A DNA stretch of 64,000 nucleotides from Streptomyces sp. NBC_01549 (GTDB taxonomy: Bacteria; Actinomycetota; Actinomycetes; Streptomycetales; Streptomycetaceae): contig NZ_JAPEPW010000002.1 in NCBI RefSeq assembly GCF_026339955.1, positions 744,001 through 808,000 on the forward strand, written 5' to 3'. Positions 1 to 8,340 of this stretch are shown piece after piece. Made by a program: the position numbers and the translations under genes. How positions within the stretch are numbered: position 1 is the stretch's first letter; the number at the start of each line of letters is the position of its first letter. The notes beneath the pieces are model-generated. The model was given only the letters and a program-made list of their open reading frames with translations, was not told the origin of the DNA and ran no database searches.

Positions 1-1
1 C

Positions 2-841
2 AAGAGCGTCCTGGCCTCGGCGTTTCGGCAGCTCCCGCTCCCGCTGTGGTCGAAGCTGCTGGTGCGGATCGACGGCGCGGCCTTCAGCCACGAGGTCCTG
101 GACCATCTCCAGAGTCTGACCACCAGCCGGCGCCGGGTGCGCTGGGTGACCGGCTGGGCCATCAACGCCACGGACGAGCGGGCCATCGCGCTGCTGCCCG
201 AGAACGTGTGGACGGCCGCACTGCGGCAGGACGGCCAACTCCACGAGATCAAGGGACCCGATGGGGAATGGGTGTCCTACCAGGTCGCCGAGCTGACCGG
301 GGTCCGTGACCTGACCGGCTGGCCGGCCGGGATGCGGCTGATCGTGCGCCGGGTCAAGCCCTCGCGGCGGGATACGAAGAAGCTGACCGCGTTCGAGAAG
401 CGCACCGGCTGGCGCTACCAGATCGTCGCCACGAACATCCCCGCCCGCCAAGGGCTCTCCGGGGCCCCGGGCTCCGGGCAGGTGTGGTTCGTCGACGCCC
501 TCTACCGTGATCACGCCGAGGTCGAGGACCGTGTCAAAGCGATCAAGCGGGTCGGCCTCGGGCTGCTGCCCTCGAAGTCCTGGCAGCTCAACATGGCCTG
601 GGTGCTGGCCGCCACGCTCGCCGCCGACCTCGACGCCTGGACCCGGCTCCTCCTCCTGCACGACGAGCCCGCACTCGCCGCCGCCGAACCGGAGACGATC
701 CGCAGGAAGCTGTACCACCTGCCCGCCCGGCTCACCTCCCACGCCCGCCGGCGCACCCTGCACCTCGACCGCACCTGGCCCTGGGGGGCAGCGTTCGCCA
801 CCGCCTGGCAGCGCGCTCACCAGCTTCCGGCCCTCACCTGA
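2..841 (+). CDS. IS1380-type DDE transposase, 3' part (5' end outside window)
   Basis: The frame is open from the first bases, so this is the C-terminal part (about 279 residues) of a longer protein. The late block WFVDALYRDHAEVEDRVK, followed by a strongly helical tail (LNMAWVLAATLAADLDAW), is typical of the end of the DDE domain in actinobacterial IS1380-type transposases, with the last acidic catalytic residue in the EVEDR segment. It would cut and join insertion-sequence ends in the cytoplasm. The element's right end should lie in the following 280 bases, but its terminal repeat cannot be fixed without the left end. The family call is by recognition of the C-terminal motif only. Confidence 0.75.
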   Translation, partial: KSVLASAFRQLPLPLWSKLLVRIDGAAFSHEVLDHLQSLTTSRRRVRWVTGWAINATDERAIALLPENVWTAALRQDGQLHEIKGPDGEWVSYQVAELTGVRDLTGWPAGMRLIVRRVKPSRRDTKKLTAFEKRTGWRYQIVATNIPARQGLSGAPGSGQVWFVDALYRDHAEVEDRVKAIKRVGLGLLPSKSWQLNMAWVLAATLAADLDAWTRLLLLHDEPALAAAEPETIRRKLYHLPARLTSHARRRTLHLDRTWPWGAAFATAWQRAHQLPALT

Positions 842-1123
842 CGGCCGGCCACCACCCGACAACAACGAGAGGACCGCACCACCCTCGGGCCCGTGGAACC
901 CGACGCCCCGCAGCGTCACGCGACGGCCAGTCCCGACACGGCACGGGACATATCAGGCAGTCAGCCGCTCACACTGCCGCCGCCAGCCCTCGGAAGAATC
1001 GAGGTTGAGCCCCACGGCGCGCACGGACGAAGTTCTCGCGACTGGCCAGGAGCTACGGATCGCCTGCTCAGGGTTTTACCCCTGTCTCAAGGGCACTCGG
1101 TCAGTGAACGCGGAGGTACTGAG

Positions 1124-1297
1124 ATGAGTGCTGGAGAGAAAGTCAGGGCAAAGGCCGAACAGGTTGTCGGAAAGACCGTGCGAAAGGCGGCCCACGCGGC
1201 GCACAAGGATGTCCTCGCAGCAAAGGGCGCCGCTCTCGAAGCGCGGGGCATGATGCGGAGCGCGAAAGAAAGGACCAAGGACTCCTTCAAGCACTGA
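1124..1297 (+). CDS. CsbD-like small stress protein
   Basis: This is a 57-residue basic, helical protein beginning MSAGEKVRAKAEQVVGKTVR, with regularly spaced Lys, Ala and Glu as in the CsbD-like family. Members are small, general-stress-induced proteins of unknown biochemical role. I chose the ATG preceded by GGAGG seven bases upstream; the frame continues further upstream without any comparable ribosome site. A second CsbD-like gene lies near 6.8 kb. The stop codon is followed immediately by a 16-bp perfect palindrome and then the TetR gene, so the TetR protein may act here. Small size makes the family call moderately secure. Confidence 0.7.
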   Translation: MSAGEKVRAKAEQVVGKTVRKAAHAAHKDVLAAKGAALEARGMMRSAKERTKDSFKH

Positions 1298-1313
1298 CAA
1301 TGTCATGACATTG
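1298..1313. promoter_or_regulatory. 16-bp perfect palindrome, candidate operator
   Basis: The sequence CAATGTCATGACATTG is a perfect palindrome with no spacer, starting on the base after the CsbD-like stop codon and about 215 bases before the TetR start. Its length and AT-rich arms suit a TetR-family dimer. It has no loop, so it is not a good terminator. Operator function is inferred from position. Confidence 0.45.
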
Positions 1314-1527
1314 ATTCGCCGTGGTCGCCTGGCTCTGAACCGTTGTTAACCTCGATATTTCGTGACGGCTTGCTGGTTCATCTGGTGGGCCGTTTCGGCT
1401 TGTTGGGTGGGGTGCGGGCAGGCTGGTGGGCCGGCTGTCGCGTCGGGTGGGCGCCGGGTTCCACGGCTCCGGCGTGCGGGTTTTGATCGTAGGGGTGGGT
1501 TGTTGTTGCTGGTCGGCCGGGATTCGG

Positions 1528-2118
1528 GTGCCCTACGACTCCGCAGCAACCCGCGCAAAGATCCTCGTGGCGGCAATCGAGGAGTTCAGCACCTACGGCT
1601 TCGCCGGTGCTCGCATCGAGCGCATTGCCGAGGCCGCGGGCGCCAACAAGCGGTCCATTTACGCGTACTACACCAACAAAGAGCTCTTGTTCGCCGCCGC
1701 CCTGCACAAGGTCATCAGCGAACTGAACGATGCGGTGCCGCTCACCGAGGACGACTTGCCGGGATATGCGAGCCGCATGTTCGACTACTTGACTCAACGC
1801 CCTGCCGCGCTGCGCATGCATCTGTGGCGCCAGATGGAACGGCCTGAGCTGGGCCCCGGCGCGGCGGACGTCTACAGCGAGAAGATGGCCCGTATGACCG
1901 CGGACTCGGCCGCCGGGCAGCTGCTGTCGACAGACCTGCTCGTCCTCATCACCGGGCACACGCAGAGTTGGGTTCTCGCGCCGCGGGATCTCCTCACGGC
2001 TGTCGATGGCACCGACCCCTACCGGCCGGAACGGCTGGCCGAGCACCGGGCCGTCATCGTCGAAGCCGCTCGCCGCCTCTGTGCACCCGCCCCAAAAGAT
2101 GCAGTCGGCTCGGCGTAG
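1528..2118 (+). CDS. TetR/AcrR-family transcriptional regulator
   Basis: The product is about 196 residues. The N-terminal TetR helix-turn-helix is clear: TRAKILVAAIEEFSTYGFAG, then IERIAEAAGANKRSIYAYYT. The rest is a variable helical ligand and dimer domain (MFDYLTQRPAALRMHLWRQM). It would be a cytoplasmic repressor. The frame stays open upstream to 1426, but that part is Gly/Trp/Cys-rich and unlike the family, so I start at the GTG giving VPYDSAATR, six residues before the first helix; its ribosome site is weak. The ligand is unknown. The upstream palindrome at 1298-1313 is the obvious candidate operator. Confidence 0.85.
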   Translation: MPYDSAATRAKILVAAIEEFSTYGFAGARIERIAEAAGANKRSIYAYYTNKELLFAAALHKVISELNDAVPLTEDDLPGYASRMFDYLTQRPAALRMHLWRQMERPELGPGAADVYSEKMARMTADSAAGQLLSTDLLVLITGHTQSWVLAPRDLLTAVDGTDPYRPERLAEHRAVIVEAARRLCAPAPKDAVGSA

Positions 2119-2723
2119 AGACGCGGCTGCCTCAGCAGCTGGCCTGAGAGGTTCCCTGCCGTGCCGTGTTCGGCTCCGTCGCCGGGCGCGCTGTCCCCGC
2201 ATCAGGGCCGCCGCGGTTTTCAGCGCCGATCGCCCAGCGCAATCAGGGCCTCATCGAAAGCGACCGCCCGGTCGCGAGGCCGCCATGAGGACCGTGACCA
2301 CCGCACGTGCACGCACGGTGCGGCACTCACCGGGCTCGGAGCTCTGCGAGGTTGAACTCCCAAGTACCGTGCAGTGCAGAGGACATGCGCACGCCACCAC
2401 GCCTCGATACCGTCCACATGCTGGGAATGGGCCACTCCGGCCGTCCGTCGCGCCGGGCGAGGACTAGGCTGCTCTACAGACGTCCCAGACCCCGGCGGCA
2501 TGTCGTTGCCGAGCACAGATCGCCGCGAGGAGCGGGCCCTCGCCCGTCGCCCGGCGCATCCCTGGAGGGAACCGGGTGAGCCCGCAGTCCTGCCACGCAG
2601 GCCGGCCAGTCGGCCGTTGCCCGACCTCCGCCGAATGTACTCCGCTGCCGGAAGTGGGCCGAGGGCGCCGGGATTCCGGCGCCACCGCGTCCGCTGCCGT
2701 ACGGTCTTCCGAACCGAGGCGTC
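2119..2723. other. Intergenic region without recognisable gene
   Basis: This gap of about 600 bases contains several open frames on both strands, all rich in Arg, Pro, Gly and Ala and matching no family I know. I see no convincing RNA or hairpin. It may be decayed coding DNA or the regulatory region of the STAS gene. Confidence 0.5.
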
Positions 2724-3149
2724 ATGCCCATTCCGCCGCTCACCATCTACCGTCACGACCGAAGAAAACGGGCACTGATCACGCTGTCCGGTGAGATCGA
2801 CCTGGAGACGGTGCCCCTGGTGCGCGCATCACTGGAACGGTGTCTGGGCGACGGCATCCGCACCATCGACGTCGACCTCACCCCCGTCACCTTCTGCGAC
2901 TGCAGCGGCCTCAACGCCTTCCTCCACGCCTCACAGCGCATCACCGCGGCCGGGGGGACGCTGCGACTGCACCATCCGCCGCGGACACTGGTCCTCATGC
3001 TCGACATCGCCGGCTGCGAATTCCTGCTCCTGGGCATCCCGTTCGGACGTCTTCCGCCTCCTCCCGGAAACGCCCTGGCCACGACCTCTCCCGTCTCGCC
3101 GCATCGGCCTGTTCCACCTGTGCCTGCCCTCGCGGGCGGTGCGGTGTGA
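2724..3149 (+). CDS. STAS-domain anti-sigma factor antagonist
   Basis: This 141-residue protein carries a STAS domain over about residues 1-105: strand LITLSGEIDLETVPLVRASL, strand IRTIDVDLTPVTFCD, then the loop DCSGLNAFL, whose Ser is the position phosphorylated in SpoIIAA/RsbV-type antagonists. Such proteins bind an anti-sigma kinase and release a stress sigma factor; SpoIIE-type phosphatases dephosphorylate them. The last 35 residues are a Pro/Ala-rich tail. A SpoIIE-type phosphatase gene is present near 12 kb, but no anti-sigma kinase is in the window. The ribosome site (GAGG) is modest. Partners are inferred. Confidence 0.85.
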   Translation: MPIPPLTIYRHDRRKRALITLSGEIDLETVPLVRASLERCLGDGIRTIDVDLTPVTFCDCSGLNAFLHASQRITAAGGTLRLHHPPRTLVLMLDIAGCEFLLLGIPFGRLPPPPGNALATTSPVSPHRPVPPVPALAGGAV

Positions 3150-3205
3150 TGGCCCGGCCGCATCAGGGACGGCCACGGCAGCCCCGTAGAGACGAGAAAC
3201 CTGGC

Positions 3206-3823
3206 GTGAACTCCGGCGCGGACGCGGTGCGGTTGCGCCAGGTGAACCGATGGCTCGTGGAGGACATCCGCGAGGATCTCGGGGACCTGTACGAGGAGTC
3301 CTGCGCAACGGGATCCGGTAAGGCGTACCGCAGTCCCGGCCGTCAGGACTTCCTGAACCATCTGGCGGGCGACATCCGCCGACCGGGGTTCGCCATGGTG
3401 ATCGCGGAGACGGACAGTCTGATGGGGTGCGCCTTCGGGTTCCCCGTACTCAGCGACGGTCGCTGGTGGCTCGGTTTCGACGGTGCGCTACCACGCACCA
3501 TTGAGCGGATCACCAAGTCCAGCAGTGTCTTCGCGATCAGTGACACCCTTGTCCGCCCGTACCCACAAGATCAGAAGCTGGCCCACCGTCTGCAGGAGAG
3601 GCTGCTGACCGACCACCAGGCGACCCTCGGCGCCACGTTGGTGGATCAGGCCGACCACCCGACTCTCGACTCGCTCCGCTCCTCGGGATGGCTGGACGTC
3701 GGAGAGATACGGAAGCCGACGAGGCCCACCACGTTCCGTGCGCTGGTGCTCCCCGTCGGGGAACGGACCACGGCAAGGCTGGAGGGCCTTGCGCACGAAG
3801 CCTGGATACGGTGGCCCGGATGA
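3206..3823 (+). CDS. GNAT-like acetyltransferase-type protein
   Basis: This protein of about 205 residues begins at a GTG (VNSGADAVRLRQV). The middle has the strand pattern FAMVIAETDSLMGCAFGFPV and then VFAISDTLVRPYPQDQKLAH followed by a helix, resembling strand 4 and the acyl-CoA-binding helix of the GNAT fold, although the R/Q-x-x-G-x-G/A motif is degraded (PYPQDQKLA). The stop codon overlaps the ATG of the GAF-ANTAR gene (ATGA), so the two are translationally coupled. Acetyltransferase activity is uncertain; the protein may use the fold for sensing. The start is chosen from the N-terminal composition. Confidence 0.6.
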   Translation: MNSGADAVRLRQVNRWLVEDIREDLGDLYEESCATGSGKAYRSPGRQDFLNHLAGDIRRPGFAMVIAETDSLMGCAFGFPVLSDGRWWLGFDGALPRTIERITKSSSVFAISDTLVRPYPQDQKLAHRLQERLLTDHQATLGATLVDQADHPTLDSLRSSGWLDVGEIRKPTRPTTFRALVLPVGERTTARLEGLAHEAWIRWPG

Positions 3824-4581
3824 GGTCCGACAACCGGTCGGCTCGGATCCAGGTACTGATCGCCGAGCAGGCGGCCCGGCGGGGTGCCAGGATCGGCGTG
3901 GTGGACGTGTGCACCGCCGCCGTGGCCGCACTGCCGGTCGGCGGGGCCGGACTTTCCGCGATGTCGAGATTCGCGGGAAGCCATCCCTTGTGCAGCACCG
4001 ACGATGTCAGCGAGCAGTTGGAGGAGCTCCAGCTCACCTTGGGCGAGGGTCCTTGCGTGGATGCCTTCACACAGGGCTCGGCCATACTGACGCCCGATCT
4101 GCTCGCCGCTGAGGTGCAGGACCACTGGGCCGTGTTCGCCGACGCGGCCCTGGAAGCCGGGGCACGCGCCGTCTTCGCCCTCCCTCTGCAAATGGGGGCG
4201 ATCAGTCCCGGAGTCCTGGACCTGTACTCCCAAGTCCCGGGCAGGTTGAACGCGGAGGAGCTGGCCGACGCGTTGGCTTTCGCCGACACCGCCACTCTGG
4301 TCCTGCTCGACTCCCGGATCGACGGGGAGGAAAACCTGCCCGGCGGATGGTCGACGGACGGCCGCTACGAGGACCTGGGCGCGTACCGGGCGGAGATCGA
4401 CCAAGCCACGGGCATGCTCACGGCCCAGCTCGGAGTCAGTGCCGAAGAAGCCTTCGTCCGCCTGCGCGCCCACGCCTACGCCAGAGGGCGCCGCCTCGCC
4501 GCGGTGGCCGCCGACGTGGTCGCCCACCGGCTCACGTTCCCCCCGGGCGCGGACACGGATCCTACCGACGATGAAGCCTGA
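3820..4581 (+). CDS. GAF-ANTAR antitermination regulator (first of two)
   Basis: The 253-residue product has a GAF sensor domain at about residues 15-165 (LQLTLGEGPCVDAF, AVFALPLQMGAISPGVLDL) and a C-terminal ANTAR domain at about 185-240 with its hallmark helices QATGMLTAQLGVSAEEAF and RLRAHAYARGRRLAAVA. ANTAR domains bind paired hairpins in nascent RNA and prevent termination; the GAF domain is expected to sense a small molecule or redox state. The ATG overlaps the preceding stop codon. A paralogue follows about 160 bases downstream, suggesting tandem duplication. The target transcript is unknown. Confidence 0.9.
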   Translation: MRSDNRSARIQVLIAEQAARRGARIGVVDVCTAAVAALPVGGAGLSAMSRFAGSHPLCSTDDVSEQLEELQLTLGEGPCVDAFTQGSAILTPDLLAAEVQDHWAVFADAALEAGARAVFALPLQMGAISPGVLDLYSQVPGRLNAEELADALAFADTATLVLLDSRIDGEENLPGGWSTDGRYEDLGAYRAEIDQATGMLTAQLGVSAEEAFVRLRAHAYARGRRLAAVAADVVAHRLTFPPGADTDPTDDEA

Positions 4582-4740
4582 CACCTTTGCCGCGCCGAGA
4601 AGCCGAACCAACCGTCCAGACCCGCAAACCGAACCCGAGAATCGCGCCCAAGAACCACACCAAGAAACCGGACAAGAAGTGAGTTGCTCTTCCGGTCCCT
4701 TCATCCGGGCCGGGATCAGTCTCGATGGAGGGTGTGCACG

Positions 4741-5457
4741 ATGAATCAGCGACTCCTGGCCAAAACCTTCGTCGAGCTGGCGGACAACCTGGTCGCCGAC
4801 TTCGACCTGATCGATTTCCTGCGCCTGCTGACCGACCGCTGTGTGGGCATGCTCGGCGCGAGTGCCGCAGGCGTGCTGCTCGCGGACCGCGACGGCGAAC
4901 TCCGCGTCATGGCCGCCTCCGACGAACAGGTGCGCCTGCTGGAGCTCTTCCAGCTGCAGAACGACGAAGGGCCCTGCCTGGACTGCTTCCGCACCGGCGC
5001 ACCGGTGATCGTCGCCAACCTGAGCGGGGAGGCCGACCGCTGGCCACGCTTTGTCGCGGCGGCCCACCGCAGCGGGTTCGGGTCGGTCCAGGCCCTGCCG
5101 ATGCGTCTACGGGACGAGGTCGTCGGGGCCCTGAACCTCTTCCACGCCGCCCCGGGCCCCTTCGAGCCGGACGCCACGCCGCTCGCCCAGGCCCTGGCCG
5201 ACGTCGCCACCATCAGCCTGCTGCAACAGCGCACCGCGCACCGCAGCACCGTCCTCAACGAGCAATTGCAGAGCGCGCTGAACAGCCGCGTCCTGATCGA
5301 ACAGGCCAAGGGAAAACTCGCCGAACGCCGGGGCATCGACATGGAACAAGCCTTCACCACACTGCGCGGTTACGCCCGTACTCACAACCGGCGCCTGTCC
5401 GACCTGGCCCGCGCGTTCATCGACGACTCCGAAGCCCTCCCCGGCCTGAGGTCCTGA
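4741..5457 (+). CDS. GAF-ANTAR antitermination regulator (second of two)
   Basis: The 238-residue product has a GAF domain at about residues 20-160 (GMLGASAAGVLLADRDGELR, then QNDEGPCLDCFRTG) and an ANTAR domain at about 175-232 (LIEQAKGKLAERRGIDMEQA, TLRGYARTHNRRLSDLARAF). The architecture matches the preceding gene, with GEGPC replaced by DEGPC and two cysteines in CLDC that could make it redox-responsive. The chosen ATG has GGAGGG eight bases upstream. Role: RNA-binding antiterminator controlled by the GAF sensor. The cysteine idea is inference. Confidence 0.92.
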   Translation: MNQRLLAKTFVELADNLVADFDLIDFLRLLTDRCVGMLGASAAGVLLADRDGELRVMAASDEQVRLLELFQLQNDEGPCLDCFRTGAPVIVANLSGEADRWPRFVAAAHRSGFGSVQALPMRLRDEVVGALNLFHAAPGPFEPDATPLAQALADVATISLLQQRTAHRSTVLNEQLQSALNSRVLIEQAKGKLAERRGIDMEQAFTTLRGYARTHNRRLSDLARAFIDDSEALPGLRS

Positions 5458-5966
5458 CCGATGTCACGGCCGGTCAGCAGCAGCTCCCCGGCTGCGGTTC
5501 ACGGACTGTGGTTCACGGACTGTGGTCCAAGGGCTGCGATTCACAGACTCTGCTTCCCGGTCCGGACGGCCGCCGCCGATGGTGTTCGGCGGCGGCCGGG
5601 GTCGCGAGGACGCGAGGCCCCCCGGCCATCGTGTCCTCGCGCACTGCCCTCCGCGGCGGCGGGGTGGCGGGAGCACCCCAAGTGGAACGCCAGGAGGACG
5701 GAAGCTGGAGCCGCGTTCTCCGGCGATGCGGCTCCGGCCGGCCTCGATTGCGACTCGGGGGCTGGGAGCCTGGGTGGGGGACTTGCCGGTTCCATCGATT
5801 CCTGACACGGACGAAGTCCCGCCTGCCTTGCTCTGACCGTAGAGCACATGCACGACGAGCGGAACAGGCATGACGTACGCGTTCTGGCCTCGATGCCGCT
5901 TCGGAACGGACCTGGCAGCAGCGGCCGGCCACCGTTCGCAGGCGGCGCCGGCGGACACTTCATCGG
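5458..5966. other. Intergenic region with a short tandem repeat
   Basis: No convincing gene is present. A 14-base unit, GGTTCACGGACTGT, is repeated twice in tandem at 5496-5523, with a weaker third copy near 5539. The remaining DNA has open but low-complexity frames on both strands. It separates the second GAF-ANTAR gene from a converging small membrane-protein gene. Confidence 0.5.
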
Positions 5967-6242
5967 TCACCCGCGGCGCTCGCGGTCCCGCCGGTCCTCG
6001 CGGTTCCAGCGGGCTCGGTGCTGTCGGTTGTAGCGGCGATCCCAGCGGTCCTGACGCTCCCGGTGGTCCCGATAGTCCTGGTACTCACCGAAGTCGGACC
6101 CGCCGCCGCGGCCCCGGCCCCCGCCACCGCGGCCGTAACGCGTGGCTCCGAAGACCAACACAGCCGCGGCGACCCACCAGATGGGGTTGAGGAAGCCGAA
6201 GCCGAACAAGACCACGATCAGGACGAGAAGCAGAACGAACAC
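5967..6242 (-). CDS. Small membrane protein with Arg/Asp-rich tail
   Basis: This is a 91-residue protein starting at GTG with GGGGAGG six bases upstream. Residues 1-35 are very hydrophobic (VLLLVLIVVLFGFGFLNPIW) and span the membrane once or twice. Residues 38-48 are Gly/Arg-rich and the tail is dense in Arg, Asp, Glu and Tyr (YQDYRDHRERQD). It looks like a small streptomycete membrane protein of unknown function with a charged cytoplasmic tail. It stands alone on this strand. Confidence 0.65.
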   Translation of the reverse strand: MFVLLLVLIVVLFGFGFLNPIWWVAAAVLVFGATRYGRGGGGRGRGGGSDFGEYQDYRDHRERQDRWDRRYNRQHRARWNREDRRDRERRG

Positions 6243-6771
6243 AGCGGGCCTCCCCGGGAGCGGAACACAGCATCGGTACCGGGGACTGGGGCCTCACCCC
6301 ACAGCGTAGTCCTGCCCGAAGACTGCCGATAGTGCGCGACACATGCGTCTACTGCCGGACGTCAATGTCTACTTGACGCCTGTCCAGGCAATACGCGCTT
6401 CCCCGCCAGGAAGTGATGCCGGCGCGGCCCGATGCGCTCCATGCGGGCAACGATCCGCTCGACCGAGCCGACGGATGCCCTCACCGAGGCCCCCTGCACC
6501 CCAGCAGCCCCAGCTCAGCCCCAAGAACTCCCCCATGCCGGCATCACGTTGACATGTGAGGGCGCCGAGCGTTGACTGACAGCACGGCGTAGGGCCATGC
6601 CACCCCGGATCGTTCGGGCGAGGCATTCCCCCCTTGCCACTCCGCCCGGCCCCCGCGGAACCAGGAGATTCCCGCGATCCGGAGGTCCGGCGATGTCACG
6701 GATTCCTCTCCTTCCGCTGATCCGTTCCGACGGCGGCCACAGGTAATCCACCTTCAACGACGAGGCCGACC
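6243..6771. other. Intergenic region without recognisable gene
   Basis: No supported gene is seen in about 530 bases. The start of one plus-strand frame at 6343 (MRLLPDVNVYL) faintly recalls a PIN-domain N-terminus, but nothing after it fits. The part before 6772 is probably the promoter region of the CsbD-like gene. Confidence 0.5.
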
Positions 6772-7059
6772 ATGAGCGTTGGACGAACCGTCAAGAAAAA
6801 GAAGCAGGAAATCAAGGGCTGGATCACTGAAGTGTTCGGCCGGGCCACCCGCAACAGGAAACTGGAACGGCAGGGCAAGGTCGAACGGATCTCCGGCAAT
6901 CTGAGGCAGGCGGGCGAGAAGGCGAGGCACGCCTTCAGGCGGTGCCCTCGAAAGCCCCGGGTGGAGCTCCCGTCGTACGGGCAGCACCCGGCAGGCATCA
7001 ACGCGGAATCCTCTAGCCTAGGAGAATTTGGAGAATGTCAGCGGTGTTCATCGTCGTGA
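6772..7059 (+). CDS. CsbD-like small protein
   Basis: The product is 95 residues. Residues 3-58 have the CsbD-like pattern of repeated Lys/Arg, Gly and amphipathic helices (KKKKQEIKGWITEVFGRATR, GKVERISGNLRQAGEKARHA), with the family's internal repeat. After residue 62 the composition changes to Cys, Pro and Ser, so the tail is either added or produced by a small frameshift. Its last 25 bases overlap the start of the next small gene, suggesting coupling. CsbD-like proteins are general-stress proteins of unknown activity. A paralogue lies near 1.2 kb. Confidence 0.7.
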   Translation: MSVGRTVKKKKQEIKGWITEVFGRATRNRKLERQGKVERISGNLRQAGEKARHAFRRCPRKPRVELPSYGQHPAGINAESSSLGEFGECQRCSSS

Positions 7060-7244
7060 TCAGCGCCCTGATCGTCCTCGCGACGACAGCCGTACTCGTG
7101 GGACGCGGACCGGTCCGCAACGACGGGCGGGGCGGTGGTCGGGGCAGCGGCGGGCCGAACCACCGCTTCGGACCCCCGTACGACCCTGCCCTCACCCATG
7201 ACGACGACACCGACGTGGCCGGTCCGGGACCCGGCGATCACTGA
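7035..7244 (+). CDS. Small single-span membrane protein
   Basis: This 69-residue product has an N-terminal membrane segment (VFIVVISALIVLATTAVLVG, about residues 4-23) followed by a Gly/Arg-rich, then Asp/Pro-rich hydrophilic tail. GGAGAA precedes the ATG by eight bases. It overlaps the end of the CsbD-like gene and is probably co-transcribed with it. No family is recognised. The hydrophobic segment and ribosome site make it more likely real than a shadow frame. Confidence 0.55.
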   Translation: MSAVFIVVISALIVLATTAVLVGRGPVRNDGRGGGRGSGGPNHRFGPPYDPALTHDDDTDVAGPGPGDH

Positions 7245-7665
7245 AGCCGTACGGCTCCCTCCGCGACGATCACCGATGCGCGTCCGGTCGACACCACGCA
7301 CAGGGAAGTGGCACACGATGATGTACGACCAGACACGCACCCAGCGGAACGGCGGGGTGTCCTCCGCTGGGGGTGCTCGCCGCTCCGCCCCAGGTCAGAG
7401 CAGTTCTTCCCCATCGCCGCGAGGGGCCCGCCGTTCGGTGTCATCGCGAGAACGGCAGCGGCGATCGCCGTGGCCCCCATCGTCGCGATCCAAACCGGTC
7501 AAGGGGCCGCCCGGGAGCACGTCCGAACTGCACGGACCGCAGTATCGTTGGTTGTGGGTTGGTTCACTCTCACGTGCAACCGCCCGGAAGGGCGGCTCCG
7601 GCGTGTTTGCGCCGGAGCCGTTGGCTCTTGCCTCGTTAGGGCGCCGCGCCCGGAAGGGAGAGGGC
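7245..7665. other. Long 5' region of the PRC-barrel gene
   Basis: About 420 bases without a credible gene. The last 100 bases hold two adjacent perfect hairpins (separate entry) that probably lie in the leader of the PRC-barrel transcript. A related leader block beginning GGT-CACTCTCA recurs in front of a decayed PRC-barrel copy near 10.79 kb. Confidence 0.55.
7579..7620 (+). promoter_or_regulatory. Two overlapping leader hairpins upstream of the PRC-barrel gene
   Basis: The first hairpin is CCGCCC-GGAA-GGGCGG (7580-7595). The second has an 11-bp perfect stem, CGGCTCCGGCG (7593-7603), with loop TGTTTG and the matching arm at 7610-7620. They share the bases CGG at 7593-7595, so full pairing of one excludes the base of the other. 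There is no U-run. Forty-five bases later the coding region starts, so an attenuator or RNA-stability role is possible but unproven. Confidence 0.5.
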
Positions 7666-8022
7666 ATGATCCAGGCAGCCGATATCCGTGAGTGGCGCGA
7701 CCACGATGTCGTGGACGCGAAGGGGCGCAAGATCGGCGCGCTCGAAGCGATCTATGTGGACACCACCACCGACGAACCGGCCGTGGCCACCGTGCGGACC
7801 GGGCTGCCCACCCGCCAGCGCCTGGTTTTCGTCCCCCTCGACGAGGCAATCCTCGGGCCGGGCTACCTCAAGGTCTCCTATGCCAAGAGCCTGGTGAAAA
7901 AGGCTCCTTCGATCGGCACGGACGACATCCTGCCCGCCGAGCAGGAGAAGGGGATCTTCCAGCACTACGGCATGACCTACCAGCCAGGCTTGAAGGGCGA
8001 ACGACAACTCGCGCGCCGCTGA
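7666..8022 (+). CDS. PRC-barrel domain protein
   Basis: This 118-residue protein has a PRC-barrel fold over about residues 8-85: DIREWRDHDVVDAKGRKIGA, then IYVDTTTDEPAVATVRTG, RLVFVPLDEAILGPGYLKVS and YAKSLVKKAP. The tail ILPAEQEKGIFQHYGM with a terminal Tyr/Pro-rich segment is common in streptomycete single-domain PRC proteins. PRC barrels bind other proteins or RNA and occur in photosynthetic centres and RimM. The ATG follows a GGAAGGGAGAGGG stretch. A decayed partial copy exists at 10.82 kb. The specific partner is unknown. Confidence 0.88.
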   Translation: MIQAADIREWRDHDVVDAKGRKIGALEAIYVDTTTDEPAVATVRTGLPTRQRLVFVPLDEAILGPGYLKVSYAKSLVKKAPSIGTDDILPAEQEKGIFQHYGMTYQPGLKGERQLARR

Positions 8023-8092
8023 GCGACCGCGCCCCGTCCCACCCAGTTCGGTCCAGCCCAGTCCGGTCCTGCCCAAGGAAGGCGTTCATGCG

Positions 8093-8263
8093 ATGGTGCT
8101 CTTCCTTCTCCTCGTCCTCGTGGCCGTTGTCCTGGGAATCATCGGCGTGGCAGCCGAGAGCCTGGAATATCTGCTGATCATCGGCATCGTTCTTCTCGCG
8201 GCCGATGTGGCCATCGCCTACGTCCGATGGTCCCGGCGCGCCGGCCATCGCCCCATCCGCTGA
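8093..8263 (+). CDS. Small hydrophobic two-span membrane protein
   Basis: This 56-residue protein begins MVLFLLLVLVAVVLGIIGVA, then has a second hydrophobic segment (YLLIIGIVLLAADVAIAYVR) and a basic end (RWSRRAGHRP). AAGGAAGG lies upstream. An ATG five bases earlier is closer to that site but opens another frame giving a non-membrane peptide, so I prefer this one. Small two-span proteins of this type are widespread in Streptomyces; the function is not known. It lies about 70 bases after the PRC-barrel gene and may be in its operon. Confidence 0.6.
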   Translation: MVLFLLLVLVAVVLGIIGVAAESLEYLLIIGIVLLAADVAIAYVRWSRRAGHRPIR

Positions 8264-8340
8264 CGGCGGGCAACGGGCGACCGCGAGTCCGGCACGCCGT
8301 GGAACTCGCACCACCGGTAACCGTCCATCGGACCCCGGTC

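Noticed and set aside
4582..4740. Short hydrophobic minus-strand frame (FLSGFLVWFLGAILGFG) between the GAF-ANTAR genes
   Set aside because: No suitable start codon or ribosome site was found in its frame, so coding is not supported.
3646..5067. 473-codon minus-strand frame across both GAF-ANTAR genes
   Set aside because: Mirror frame of two well-defined genes, with no motif or ribosome site.
5496..5523. Two 14-base tandem repeats as a possible CRISPR-like or minisatellite array
   Set aside because: Only two exact units without spacers; treated as a minor repeat within an intergenic region.
6343..6552. Possible PIN-domain toxin start (MRLLPDVNVYL)
   Set aside because: Only about ten residues fit; the acidic catalytic residues further on are missing and the rest is Pro/Ser-rich.
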